DNA of 64,000 nucleotides, from positions 186,001 through 250,000 of the forward strand of contig NZ_FOQY01000004.1 in the NCBI RefSeq assembly GCF_900113865.1, given 5' to 3'. The DNA comes from Streptosporangium canum (GTDB taxonomy: Bacteria; Actinomycetota; Actinomycetes; Streptosporangiales; Streptosporangiaceae). Below, piece after piece: positions 8,836 to 19,000 of this stretch; within the stretch, counting starts at the first letter, position 1, and every line of letters starts with the position of its first letter. Under the pieces are notes generated by a model. It ran no database searches and was not told where the DNA came from. It was given only the letters and a program-made list of their open reading frames with translations. The translations under genes were made by a program, and so were the position numbers.

Positions 8836-8848
8836 AAGAAACTTTCTT
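8836..8848. promoter_or_regulatory. AAGAAA-C-TTTCTT palindrome upstream of chitinase
   Basis: A perfect 6+1+6 inverted repeat about 115 bases upstream of the chitinase start, containing the core GAAACTTTC. Similar GAAA(C/G)TTTC elements occur in front of actinomycete polysaccharidase genes, so an operator for a sugar-responsive repressor is plausible. This is inferred from motif similarity only. Confidence 0.45.
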
Positions 8849-8964
8849 ATTTAATTCGGGAAGTTACGCCCGCCGACATGGGTCGTCAACCCTTGGTTTC
8901 CGATTTGTTTCGCCGCTCCGCCCGGAGCCCGCGGTGACCGGCACGCCGAAGGCGGCTCAGCGCG

Positions 8965-11900
8965 TCATCCGCACACCTCGAAGCGCTGGATCTCGGGGAG
9001 GTGCAGCCGCCATTCCCGCGGGGTCATGGTCCGGCCCGTTCTGGCGCAGACGGCCACCATGACCCGCCCCTCGTCAAGGAGGTGCCGTCGCATGACGCCC
9101 TCCGCTGTCACGCTGTACAACGTCCCGCCGTCCGCGCTGAACGCCATCGAGGCGCTCCTTGGGAAGCCGGGCTCCGCCAGGCCGTCGAACACGACGCCGA
9201 GGAGTTGCCTGCTCGGCACGTCCCACAGCCGGATCCGGTCACCGGACTCGTACGAGGCGAGCGTGCGCCCGTCGGGCGACCAGGCGAGGAAGGTGCTTTC
9301 GCCCACGGCGGGAAGGTCCCCGACGGCGGACGTGAGAGCGGGGTTCCACAGGGAGATCCGGCCGGATCCGCTGAAGGCGACGAGCCCGCCGTCGGGGCGG
9401 AAGGCGTAGGGGCCCGAGAGGCTGCCGAGGCCTTCCGGCCGCGGGCGCCGGGAGCCGTCGGCCGGGTCGACGAGTTCGGGGACGGAGCCGGCCACGAGGA
9501 GCCCGCCGTCGGGGCGGAAGGCCATGGAACCGCCGGCGGCCACGTCGGTGCGGGTGACCGCACCGGTCTTCAGGTTCCGCAGTTCCAAGGGAAGGATGCC
9601 GTCCCGCCCGCTGACCGCGACCGCCAGCGTGCCGCCGTCCGGGCTGAACGCCAGGCCGTCGACGCCTGTGGCCCGCCTGGTCGCGACCTCGAAGACGGTG
9701 AGCGGCCTGCCCGAGCTCATCTCGACGACCCGCACCCGCCTGCCCGTCCTGTCGCCGATCGCCACACGCCCGCCGTCGGGACTGAAGGCGAACACATTGG
9801 CCCGCCCGGCGAGGGGCGCTCCGACCTGCCGGGCGTCACGGACGTCCCACAGCCGCGTCTCGTCGCCCGTGCCGATCGCGAGGGTCCGCCCACCCGGTCC
9901 CAGGAGTGCGCCGCCGTAGGACGACACCCCCGCGGCCACGGGGCTGTCGAACATCGGTGAGATGTCGAGCGTGTCGATCCTCCCTCTTCCCGTCGCCACG
10001 CGCAGCACCCGGTCGGCTTCGTCGATGCGGAGGGGGTCCGGCGCCTCGGGCAGCCGTCGCTCCATGACGATGTGCCTGTCGCCGCTCCGGTGTACGGCCA
10101 GCTCTCCGAGCAGGCTCCAGTGCGCCGTGAACCGGGCGCTGGACGCGATCCGCCTTCCGGCGACTCCAGCGAGGTAGTCCGTCACGAGGTCGCCCGACGG
10201 GAGGCGCCTCACCTGCACCTTTCTCTCCGACGGACGGTTCACGACGAACGCGAGGGTGCGGCCGTCCTCGCCGAACTCGACGTCGTCGAGACGGTGTTTC
10301 AAAGGCAGCCAGGGGGCGGGGACGCGCCTGCCCTTGCGCAGGTCCCACAGCTCGGCCCGGCCTCCGCCGGTGGAGGACACCACGCCGAGGCTGCGGTCGG
10401 CGTTCACGGCGTCCAGGGGCGCCCCCGATCCCGCGCGGAGCCGTGTGCGGCCGGTCACGTCCCACCATCGGGCCGCGTAGTCGCCTTCGGGCACGGCCAG
10501 CAGCCGCCCGGTGCGGTCGAAGGTCATCTCGCCCGGCTGGAACTCCCCGACCCCCGCCGCGAATCCGCCGCCGGCGGGCCTGCCCGTGGTGACGTCCCAC
10601 AGCCGCACGTTCCGATCGTCCTGGAGGGCGAGCGTCCTGCCGTCGGGGCTGAGCGCGGCCTTCCTGATCGTCGTCCCCACGCCGGAGAAGGCGCGGGTCT
10701 GGCGGTGTTCCCGCACGTCCCAAAGTCGCACCTGGCCGCCGAGGACGGCTGCGAGCGCGCGGCCGTCGCGGGTGAGGGCGTAGACCGTGTCGGGGCTCGC
10801 GTGCGGGTCGGTGAAGGAATCGATCATGAGCTGGGACAGCGACTCGTAGAGCGCTCCGCGTGACTCGGGCCGTGCGGGAGCCAGCCGCCAGGCCGCCACG
10901 CTCAGCAGCATCGCGAGCCCGGGGTCGCTCTCCCGCAGGCCGGCGGCGCGCAGCGCGAGCGATCTGGCCGTCGCCTCGTCCCGTTGCCGGTCGGAGACGC
11001 CCCGGCGGTACTCGGCCAGGCCGAGCCCGCCGAGCGCGGCCACCAGCAGGACGGCGAGCGTGGCCGCGAGCAGGCCGCGGCGCCTGGACTGCCGCCTGGA
11101 CTGTCCCGCCGCGGCGTCGAGGAACTCGCGCTCCAGCTCCAGCAGCGTGATGTCCCTGCGCTCGGTGGCCGCCCACCGCAGGGTCCTGTCGAGGTTGGAG
11201 CCGTGCAGCAGGTCGCCGGGCTTGCGGCCGTGGCCGTCCCAGAACCGGGCGGCTTCGGTCAGCCGCCGGTGGACGGGCAGGCCCTCGCGGTTGTCGGCCA
11301 CCCACTGCCGCAGCCGCGGCCACGCCTGGATCAGGGCGGGTCTGGCCAGCGTGTAGGCGGACGCCACTGCGGCCTCCGCTTCGGAATCCGCTTCGGAATC
11401 CGCTTCGGAATCCGCTTCGGAATCCGCTTCGGCGATCAGCCCGGCGGCGCCGTAGAGGGCCAGCAGCGCGTCGACGTCGGCGGAGTCCAGGAGCTCCGAA
11501 CGGGAGACCCGCCTGATCGTGCCGTCGCCGTCGACCATCCGCAGGAAGACCTCGGGCGCGACGGCCCTCTCGCGTTCGGAGAGCTCATCGAAGAGCTCCT
11601 CGGCGATCGTGCCCAGGTCCGGATCCGCCGGGCCCTTCAGCGAGGCGGCCTCGGCGCCGCCCTCGGTCAGCAGGTCATCGCCGTCCGGGCCGCCGAGCAG
11701 GCCGAGCAGGCCGAGCAGGATGCCCCTGGCCGAGGGCCGCCGGGCGGGATCACGTGAGAGCGCCGCGGCCACCAGCCCGCTGAGAGGTTCCGCCAGGCCG
11801 TGCAGATCGGGCCGGAAGCCGAGCACGCCGCCGATGGCCGTCATCGGGTCCTGGCTCTGTACGGCGTCGCGCCCCGACGCGGAGAAGAGCACCACCAGCG

Positions 11901-12477
11901 CCCAGGCCCAGACATCAGCGGCGGCCGTGGCGCCGCGCCCCGTCAGGACCTCCGGCGCCATGTAGCCGGGTGTGCCCATGATCGGACCCGTCGTGGTCGG
12001 CCCCACCTGCCGGGCCACGCCGAAGTCGATCACTCGCGGCCCGTCGGGGCCCAGGATGATGTTGTCGGGTTTAAGGTCGCGGTGGACCACCCCGGCCTGG
12101 TGGATGGCGGCCAGCGCGGTGGCGACGCCGACGGCCAGACGCCGCAGCGCGTCCCCCTCGTACGGGCCCGTCGCCCCGATCACCTGGCGCAGGTTGGGGC
12201 CGGGGACGAACTCGCTGACGATGTAGGGCTCGGCCACGTCGAGGCGGGCCTCGACGACCCGGGCGGTGCAGAACGAGGCCACCCGCTGCGCGGCCGCGGC
12301 TTCGGCGGCCAGCCGGGACCGGGAGGCCGGGTCGTCGACCCTGGGCACCTTGACCGCGACCCGCTCGCCGCCCTCGCCGTAGGCCTCGTAGACCACTCCC
12401 TGCCCGCCGGCCCCCAGCCGCCCCGCCAGCCAGTAGCGGCCCAGCCGCTGCGGGTCGGAAGGAGCGAGAGGAACCAT
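8965..12477 (-). CDS. Membrane Ser/Thr protein kinase with C-terminal WD40 repeats
   Basis: A 1170-residue protein. Kinase domain residues about 12-262: glycine loop LGAGGQGVVYEA, VAVKV lysine near residue 43, HRDLKPDN, DFGVA and APE are all present, so it should be active. Residues about 290-460 resemble the winged-helix/helical segment that follows the NTPase in nSTAND1-WD40 proteins (EELFDEL, PALIQAWPRLRQWV, WDGHGRKPGDLL), but no P-loop precedes it. An acidic EADS repeat lies at about 350-370, a transmembrane helix at about 470-488, and an extracytoplasmic WD40 propeller at about 550-1150. The ATG at 12477 is preferred to the TTG at 12480. It is divergent from a SARP regulator 57 bases away, as afsK-type kinases can be paired with afsR. 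Confidence 0.9.
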   Translation of the reverse strand: MVPLAPSDPQRLGRYWLAGRLGAGGQGVVYEAYGEGGERVAVKVPRVDDPASRSRLAAEAAAAQRVASFCTARVVEARLDVAEPYIVSEFVPGPNLRQVIGATGPYEGDALRRLAVGVATALAAIHQAGVVHRDLKPDNIILGPDGPRVIDFGVARQVGPTTTGPIMGTPGYMAPEVLTGRGATAAADVWAWALVVLFSASGRDAVQSQDPMTAIGGVLGFRPDLHGLAEPLSGLVAAALSRDPARRPSARGILLGLLGLLGGPDGDDLLTEGGAEAASLKGPADPDLGTIAEELFDELSERERAVAPEVFLRMVDGDGTIRRVSRSELLDSADVDALLALYGAAGLIAEADSEADSEADSEADSEAEAAVASAYTLARPALIQAWPRLRQWVADNREGLPVHRRLTEAARFWDGHGRKPGDLLHGSNLDRTLRWAATERRDITLLELEREFLDAAAGQSRRQSRRRGLLAATLAVLLVAALGGLGLAEYRRGVSDRQRDEATARSLALRAAGLRESDPGLAMLLSVAAWRLAPARPESRGALYESLSQLMIDSFTDPHASPDTVYALTRDGRALAAVLGGQVRLWDVREHRQTRAFSGVGTTIRKAALSPDGRTLALQDDRNVRLWDVTTGRPAGGGFAAGVGEFQPGEMTFDRTGRLLAVPEGDYAARWWDVTGRTRLRAGSGAPLDAVNADRSLGVVSSTGGGRAELWDLRKGRRVPAPWLPLKHRLDDVEFGEDGRTLAFVVNRPSERKVQVRRLPSGDLVTDYLAGVAGRRIASSARFTAHWSLLGELAVHRSGDRHIVMERRLPEAPDPLRIDEADRVLRVATGRGRIDTLDISPMFDSPVAAGVSSYGGALLGPGGRTLAIGTGDETRLWDVRDARQVGAPLAGRANVFAFSPDGGRVAIGDRTGRRVRVVEMSSGRPLTVFEVATRRATGVDGLAFSPDGGTLAVAVSGRDGILPLELRNLKTGAVTRTDVAAGGSMAFRPDGGLLVAGSVPELVDPADGSRRPRPEGLGSLSGPYAFRPDGGLVAFSGSGRISLWNPALTSAVGDLPAVGESTFLAWSPDGRTLASYESGDRIRLWDVPSRQLLGVVFDGLAEPGFPRSASMAFSADGGTLYSVTAEGVMRRHLLDEGRVMVAVCARTGRTMTPREWRLHLPEIQRFEVCG
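11375..11432. repeat. 12-bp in-frame tandem repeat, almost five copies
   Basis: TCCGCTTCGGAA is repeated four times in full and once for ten bases. Inside the kinase gene it encodes an acidic EADS repeat in the linker between the winged-helix-like and helical regions. Copy number is likely to vary between strains by slippage. Confidence 0.9.
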
Positions 12478-12534
12478 CAATATGGAATTCTGAGCACTAA
12501 TTGATCATCTGTCCGTCGCATTGAGGAAATTCAT

Positions 12535-15132
12535 ATGGAATTTCGCATCATGGGTGCGCTGGAGGTGCGTGACGGCGCGGAGGACCGGACCCCGACCGCC
12601 CCCAAACACAGGGATCTGCTGGCGATGTTCGTGCTGAACGCGCGACGGCCGCTGACGGTCGGGCGGTTGCGCGCGCTGCTGTGGCCCCGCGAGGACGGGG
12701 AGCGCTCGGACTCGCTCGTACGGGGGTACGTCGGCCAGCTCCGGCGGCTGATCGGCAAAGACGTGATCACCACTGTGTCGGGAACCTACACGCTGGCCAT
12801 CGAGGAGGACCAGCTCGACGTCGACCGCTTCAGGCGGCTCGTGGCGCGGGGGTCGCGCGAGGATCTCCAGGAGGCGCTCGCCCTGTGGCGGGGGCCGGTG
12901 CTGGAGGACGTCGACCCCGACGCCGCGCGCTGGGTGGAGACCGGGCTGCTACGTGAGGAGCTGCAGGAGCTCCGCCTGCTGGCGCTCGAACGCCGCGTCG
13001 GCTACGAACTCGACGCGGGCGGCCACCGTGAGGTCCTCGCGGAGCTGCGGCGGCTGGTCGCGCGGCATCCCCTCTGGCAGGGTTTCCGCGGCCAGTACAT
13101 GCTCGCGCTCTATCGCAGTGGCCGCCGCGTGGACGCGCTGAACGCCTACTCCGCACTGCGCGACGAGCTCGACGACGGGCACGCCATCGAGCCCGACGCG
13201 GAGCTTCAGCTGCTCTACCACCGGATGCTCCACGACGATGTCTCACTGCACGTCTCGGCCGGCCCGCCCGTGCTCCTGCCGCGCGACGTGGCCGACTTCA
13301 CCGGCAGGCGGGATCTGGTCGACCGGGTGATCGGCGACCTGGTCGTCGTGCACGGCCAGGCGGGCGTGGGCAAGTCCGCGCTGGCCGTGCACGCCGCGTG
13401 GCGGCACAGGGAGCGCTTCCCCGAGGGGATCCTCTACGCCGACCTGCGCGAGACGACCGCTCCCGCCGCGGTGCTAGAGGACTTCCTGCGCTGGCTGGGC
13501 TGCCCCGCCCAGGCGGTCCCCGCCACCCTTGAGCGGCGCGAGCGTCTGCTCCGCACGTACGCGGCCAACCGGCGGCTGCTCGTGCTGCTCGACAACGCCG
13601 CCGACGAGAGCCAGGTCCGGCCGTTGCTGACGTCGTGCCCGACTGTCGTCACCAGCCGCTCCACGCTCGGCGGGCTCACCGACGCGACCCGCGTGCCCGT
13701 CGGCGTGCTCGGGGATGACGACGCCTGCGACCTCGTCTCCAGGCTCATCGGGCCGCGGCGGGCGGACCGGGCCGCGACGGCACGGCTCGTGCGCCTGTGC
13801 GGCGGCCTGCCCATCGCGCTGCGCGTCGCCGGGTCCCAGCTCGCCGCCCGCCCCGCCTGGACGGTCGACCACCTGGTGGGCCTGCTGGAGGACGAACACG
13901 GGCGGCTCGACCGGCTGCGTGTGGGTGACCAGGCCGTCCGAGGGGTGTTCCGCCTCGGTTATGACGGCCTTCCCGAGCCGGCCAGACGCGCGCTGCGCCG
14001 GCTCGGCGCGCCGTCGGCGCCCGACTTCGCCGACTGGGTGGCCGTGGTCCTCGGCGACCACGCGGAGGCGCTGGTGGAGGCGGGCCTGCTGGAGACGCAC
14101 ATGATCGATGTCGCCGGCCAGGTCCGTTACCGGCTGCACGACCTCACCCGGCTCTTCGCGCGGGAACAGCTGGACGCCGAGGCCGTCCGGGAGGCGCTGT
14201 CGGACCTCGTGACGGTCGCGATGGCCAGGGTTCAGGCCTCGCGATTCACCCTGGTCTCCGGCGAGCCGGCCTCCTCGCCCACCGCGACGACGGACATCAG
14301 GCAGTCGGTGGAGTGGCTCCACGCCGAGCGGGTGTTCCTGGTGAACCTCGTCGGCGACCTGCACGACGCCGGGCTGTGGGACGGCGGCTGGCGGCTGGCG
14401 CACCTGCTCGCCCCCTTCCTCGAACGGCAGCGCTTCCTGCACGACTGGCGGCGGATCTGCGAAACCGGTCTCGAAGCCGCCCGCCGCGCGGGCAGCGCCC
14501 GCGGCGTCGCCCTGATCCTGCGCGACCAGGGCGACCTGCACCGCGCCGAACGGCAGTGGGATCTGGCGCATGATCGGCTCAGACTGGCGCTGGGGGCCTT
14601 CCTGCGCGAGGGCGCCGCGCGGGATGCGGCCCGCACCCGGCGCAGGCTGGGCCAGGTCTATCTGGAGCAGGGCAAACTCGACGAGGCCGAGCGCAGCCTC
14701 GTCAAGTGCCTGGCTGTGGCCGAGAACACGAAGGACACCGCGGAGGCGATCTGCGCGCTGGGCTCGGTGGCACACCGGGCGGGCCGCCTCACGGAGGCGG
14801 CCGAACGGCTCGCGGACGCGGCCTCGCGCCTGGCCGATCTGGGCGACCGCCACCGGCACGCGGACGCGCTGCTGGAGCTGACCTCGGTACGGCTGGCGCA
14901 GGGCCTGGTCGCCGACGCCAGGCAGGCGGCGCAGCGGGCGAGGGGCATCGCCGTACGCCTCGGCGACCGGCTGCTCGACGCGCACGGGCTGCTGATGCTG
15001 GCGCGCGTCAACCTCGCGGAGGGCGCCGCGAGCCGCGCGCGCGACCTGGCCGAGGAAGCGCTGAAGATCTTCGACGGAGCCGGCGACGACCAAGGCAGGG
15101 GTGAGGCGCTCGACGTGCTCCACCGGACCTGA
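12535..15132 (+). CDS. AfsR/SARP-family transcriptional activator with NB-ARC and TPR domains
   Basis: An 865-residue regulator. Residues about 1-90 are an OmpR-type winged helix (MEFRIMGALEVRDG, RRPLTVGRLRALLWPREDGE), about 95-235 the bacterial transcriptional activation domain (DVDRFRRLV, ALWRGPVLEDV, AYSALRDELDD), and about 255-560 an NB-ARC ATPase with P-loop GQAGVGKS at 274-281. The C-terminal third has TPR-like helical repeats (DRLRLALGAFLREG and similar). GAGGA lies 8 bases before the ATG. Proteins of this architecture switch on secondary-metabolite clusters after phosphorylation by Ser/Thr kinases. The adjacent divergent kinase is the obvious candidate partner, by inference. Confidence 0.9.
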   Translation: MEFRIMGALEVRDGAEDRTPTAPKHRDLLAMFVLNARRPLTVGRLRALLWPREDGERSDSLVRGYVGQLRRLIGKDVITTVSGTYTLAIEEDQLDVDRFRRLVARGSREDLQEALALWRGPVLEDVDPDAARWVETGLLREELQELRLLALERRVGYELDAGGHREVLAELRRLVARHPLWQGFRGQYMLALYRSGRRVDALNAYSALRDELDDGHAIEPDAELQLLYHRMLHDDVSLHVSAGPPVLLPRDVADFTGRRDLVDRVIGDLVVVHGQAGVGKSALAVHAAWRHRERFPEGILYADLRETTAPAAVLEDFLRWLGCPAQAVPATLERRERLLRTYAANRRLLVLLDNAADESQVRPLLTSCPTVVTSRSTLGGLTDATRVPVGVLGDDDACDLVSRLIGPRRADRAATARLVRLCGGLPIALRVAGSQLAARPAWTVDHLVGLLEDEHGRLDRLRVGDQAVRGVFRLGYDGLPEPARRALRRLGAPSAPDFADWVAVVLGDHAEALVEAGLLETHMIDVAGQVRYRLHDLTRLFAREQLDAEAVREALSDLVTVAMARVQASRFTLVSGEPASSPTATTDIRQSVEWLHAERVFLVNLVGDLHDAGLWDGGWRLAHLLAPFLERQRFLHDWRRICETGLEAARRAGSARGVALILRDQGDLHRAERQWDLAHDRLRLALGAFLREGAARDAARTRRRLGQVYLEQGKLDEAERSLVKCLAVAENTKDTAEAICALGSVAHRAGRLTEAAERLADAASRLADLGDRHRHADALLELTSVRLAQGLVADARQAAQRARGIAVRLGDRLLDAHGLLMLARVNLAEGAASRARDLAEEALKIFDGAGDDQGRGEALDVLHRT

Positions 15133-15203
15133 CAGATCCTCGACATCTCCCCAGCACGCCCCGGCCTGCCTTCCTCTTCACCCCGCACGACTTCCACAGC
15201 CCG

Positions 15204-15239
15204 TGACGCCCCCTTCCGGATGCGGGGATCGGGGCGTCA
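15204..15239. terminator. Candidate terminator hairpin between convergent genes
   Basis: TGACGCCCC (15204-15212) pairs with GGGGCGTCA (15231-15239), a 9-bp perfect stem with an 18-base loop, in the 131-bp gap between the SARP gene and the convergent corrinoid-binding-type gene. No U tract. Confidence 0.45.
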
Positions 15240-15263
15240 GCCGATTCATCCCGGCCGATCGGG

Positions 15264-16028
15264 TCAGCCCCTGACCGTACGGCGCAGCTGGGCCGACAGC
15301 ACGGCGGGGGCCTCGACGAGCGAGGGGCCGTACCACGTCAGGAAGCGCCCGTCGAGCAGGGCCGCGTCGACGCCGGGAAAGCTCTCGGGGCCGTCCTCCG
15401 CGGTGAAGCGGTACGGCTCGTCCGGCAGCACCACGAGCTCCGGCCCGGCCTCCCTCAGGCGGTCGATCGGGATCTTCGGGTACCGCTCGGGATGGCCGGC
15501 GTAGAGGTTCTCGACGCCCAGCCGGGCCAGCACGTCACCGGTGAAGGTCTCCCCGCCGACGACCATCCACGGCCGGCGCCACACCGGGACGACCGCCCGG
15601 CACCACCGCTCGCGGGTCTCCTGCCGCCACGCGGCCTCCGCCTCGTCCAGCCAGACCGGACGGGGCAGGCGGCAGGCCCCGGTGAGAACGCGGTCCAGCG
15701 ACACCAGCGCTTCCCGCACGGTACGGATCACCGTCACCCAGACCGGGAGGCCGCGGGCCCGGAGCGCGTCGAGGTCGGCGGCGCGGTTCTCCTCGAAGTT
15801 GGCCAGCACGACGTCGGGGCGGAGCGATCCGATCCGCTCCAGGTCCGGGTTCTTGGTGCCCCGGACCCTGGTGACGTCGAGGCCGGCGGGACGGCTGCAC
15901 CAGTCGGTGGCTCCCACCAGCAGCCCGGGTGAGGTCGCCGCGACGGTCTCGGTGAGCGAGGGGACGAGGGAGACGACGCGGCGCACCCTCGCGGGGACCG
16001 GCACCGTGGCGCCGGTGTCGTCCCTCAT
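15264..16028 (-). CDS. Helical-backbone metal-receptor (BtuF-like) cobalamin-binding-type protein, no signal peptide
   Basis: A 254-residue protein with the periplasmic-binding-protein fold used by BtuF and FecB-type receptors (RVVSLVPSLTETVAA near the start, LVGATDWC, NPDLERIGSLRPDVVLAN, MVVGGETFTGDVLARLG). No signal peptide or lipobox is visible, so it appears cytoplasmic. Its ATG overlaps the stop codon of icmF (ATGA at 16025-16028), which implies translational coupling. Because IcmF needs adenosylcobalamin, a role in corrinoid handling or delivery to the mutase is a reasonable inference, though the ligand is not proven by sequence. Confidence 0.78.
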   Translation of the reverse strand: MRDDTGATVPVPARVRRVVSLVPSLTETVAATSPGLLVGATDWCSRPAGLDVTRVRGTKNPDLERIGSLRPDVVLANFEENRAADLDALRARGLPVWVTVIRTVREALVSLDRVLTGACRLPRPVWLDEAEAAWRQETRERWCRAVVPVWRRPWMVVGGETFTGDVLARLGVENLYAGHPERYPKIPIDRLREAGPELVVLPDEPYRFTAEDGPESFPGVDAALLDGRFLTWYGPSLVEAPAVLSAQLRRTVRG

Positions 16029-19000
16029 ACGTTGCGGCGGTACTGGCCGCCGGCCTCGAACAGCGCCTCGGTGATCTGGCCGAGGGAGCAGACGCGGGCG
16101 GCGTCCATCAGCACCGCGAAGGCGTTCTCGTCCGACATCGCCGCCCGGCGGAGCCGCTGCAGCGCCTGCGGGGCCTGCTCCGCGTGCGTCTCCTGGAAGC
16201 CGCGCAGCCGGTCGAGCTGGGACCGCTTCTCCTCCTCGGTGCCGCGGGCCAGCTCCAGCGGGCCGTGCTGGGAGTCGCCGCGCGGGTTGCGGAAGGTGTT
16301 GACGCCGATGATCGGCAGGGAGCCGTCGTGCTTGCGGGTCTCGTACAGCATCGACTCGTCCTGGATGCGCCCGCGCTGGTAGCCGGTCTCCATCGCGCCC
16401 AGCACGCCGCCCCGGTCGGAGATGCGCTCGAACTCCCTGAGCACGGCCTCCTCGACCAGGTCGGTGAGCTCGTCGACGATGAACGAGCCCTGCAGCGGGT
16501 TCTCGTTCACGGCCAGGCCCCACTCGCGGTTGATGATGAGCTGGATGGCCATCGCCCGCCGTACCGAGTCGGGGGACGGGGTGGTGACGGCCTCATCGAA
16601 GGCGTTGGTGTGCAGGCTGTTGCAGTTGTCGTAGATCGCGGTCAGCGCCTGCAGCGTGGTGCGGATGTCGTTGAAGTCCATCTCCTGGGCGTGCAGCGAC
16701 CGGCCGGAGGTCTGGATGTGGTACTTCAGCTTCTGCGCCCGCTCGGCGGCGCCGTACCGCTCCTTCAGCGCCACCGCCCAGATGCGGCGGGCCACCCGGC
16801 CGAGCACGCTGTACTCGGGGTCCATGCCGTTGGAGAAGAAGAACGACAGGTTCGGCGCGAAGTCGTCGATCTTCATGCCGCGGGCCAGGTATGCCTCGAC
16901 GTAGGTGAAGCCGTTGGCCAGGGTGAAGGCGAGCTGGCTGATCGGGTTGGCCCCGGCCTCGGCGATGTGGTAGCCGGAGATCGACACCGAGTAGAAGTTG
17001 CGCACCCCGTTGGCGATGAACCACTCCTGGATGTCGGCCATCATCCGCAGCGAGAACTCGGTGGAGAAGATGCAGGTGTTCTGGCCCTGGTCCTCCTTGA
17101 GGATGTCGGCCTGCACGGTGCCGCGCACGGTGGCCAGGGTCCGGGCGCGCAGCAGCGCGGCCTCGTCGGGCGCGGGCTCGCGGCCGTGCTCGTCGCGGAA
17201 CCGGACGAGCGCCTGGTCGAGGGCGGCGTTGAGGAAGAAGGCCAGGATGGTGGGCGCGGGGCCGTTGATGGTCATGGAGACCGAGGTGTTCGGCGCGGAG
17301 AGGTCGAACCCGTCGTACAGCGTCTTCATGTCGTCGAGCGTCGCGATCGACACTCCTGAGGTGCCGACCTTGCCGTAGATGTCGGGCCGGAGCGCGGGGT
17401 CGTTGCCGTAGAGCGTGACCGAGTCGAACGCGGTGGACAGCCGGGTCGCCGGCTGGCCCTCCGACAGCAGCTTGAAGCGCCGGTTGGTGCGGAACGGGTC
17501 GCCCTCTCCGGCGAACATCCTGGTCGGGTCCTCGTCGTCCCGCTTGAAGGGGAACACCCCCGCGGTGAACGGGTAGGAGCCCGGCAGGTTCTCCGCGCGC
17601 AGGAAGCGCAGCAGGTCGCCGTGGTCGGACAGGCGCGGCAGCGCGACGCGCGGAATCCGGTTGCCCGACAGCGTCCGGCGCCACAGCGGGGTCCGCAGTT
17701 CCCTGTCGCGGACCTTCACCACCAGCTCGTCGGCCTGGTAGGCGTCCGCGGTGGCGCTCCACCCCTCCAGAAGCGCCCGGCTGTCCGGATCGACCTCGGC
17801 GTCGGCGCGGTCGAGGAGCAGGTCCACGGCAGCGGTGTCCGCGCCTTCGGCGGCGAGGAGCTCGCGGACGGCGGCCAGTCTCTGGCGGCGGCGCGCCGCC
17901 TCCGCCTGCGCGCCGGTGTGGGCGTGGTAGCCGCGTACGGTGTCGGCGATCTCGGCCAGGTAGCGGGACCGGGCCGGCGGCACGATGCCGGCGGTGACCT
18001 CCGAGGTGCTGCCGTGCACCTCGGGGAGCAGGCGCGGGGTCGCGGGCAGCCCGTGCTCGCCGAGCAGGTCCCTGAGCCGCTGGTAGAGCGCGGTCACGCC
18101 CGCGTCGTTGAACCGCGAGGCGATCGTGCCGTAGACGGGCATCTCCTCGGGCGGGACCCCGAACGCCTCCCGGTTGCGCACCATCTGGCGGCGCACGTCG
18201 CGCAGCGCGTCCTCCGCGCCCCGGCGCTCGTACTTGTTGATCGCCACCACGTCCGCGAAGTCGAGCATGTCGATCTTCTCAAGCTGGGACGCCGCGCCGA
18301 ACTCCGGCGTCATGACGTACAGCGACACGTCGGCGAACGGCACGATCGCCGCGTCGCCCTGCCCGATGCCCGGGGTCTCCACGATCACCAGGTCGTGGCC
18401 CGCCACCTGGCAGGCCGCGATCACGTCACCGAGGTGCGCGGGCAGCTCCTGCGCCCCCCGGGTGGCCAGGGACCGGAAATAGACGCCGCCTCCGGCCAGG
18501 CTGTTCATCCTGATCCGGTCGCCCAGCAGCGCGCCCCCTCCCCTGCGCCGGGTCGGGTCGACCGCGACGACGGCCACGCGCAGCTTGTCCTCGGAGTCGA
18601 TCCTGATCCGGCGCAGCAGCTCGTCGGTGAGCGAGGACTTGCCCGAGCCGCCCGTGCCGGTGATGCCCAGCACCGGGACCGCGCGCCCGGCCGCCGCGCT
18701 CCGCAGCGCCTGCAGCCACGCGGCGTCCGCGGCGCCGGACTCCACCGTCGTGATCGCGCGGGACAGCGCCCGGTGCTCTCCCGTGACCACCTCGGCGAGC
18801 GGGGGCGGCCCGCCCGCGGCCAGGTCCACGTCGCACGCCTCGACGACCTTGTTGATCATCCCGGCCAGCCCGAGCCGCTGCCCGTCCTCCGGGGAGAAGA
18901 CCCCGGCGACGCCGTGGGCGTGCAGGGCGTCGATCTCCTCCCGCACGATCACCCCGCCGCCCCCGCCGTAGACCTTGACGTGACCGGCGCCGCGTTCGCG

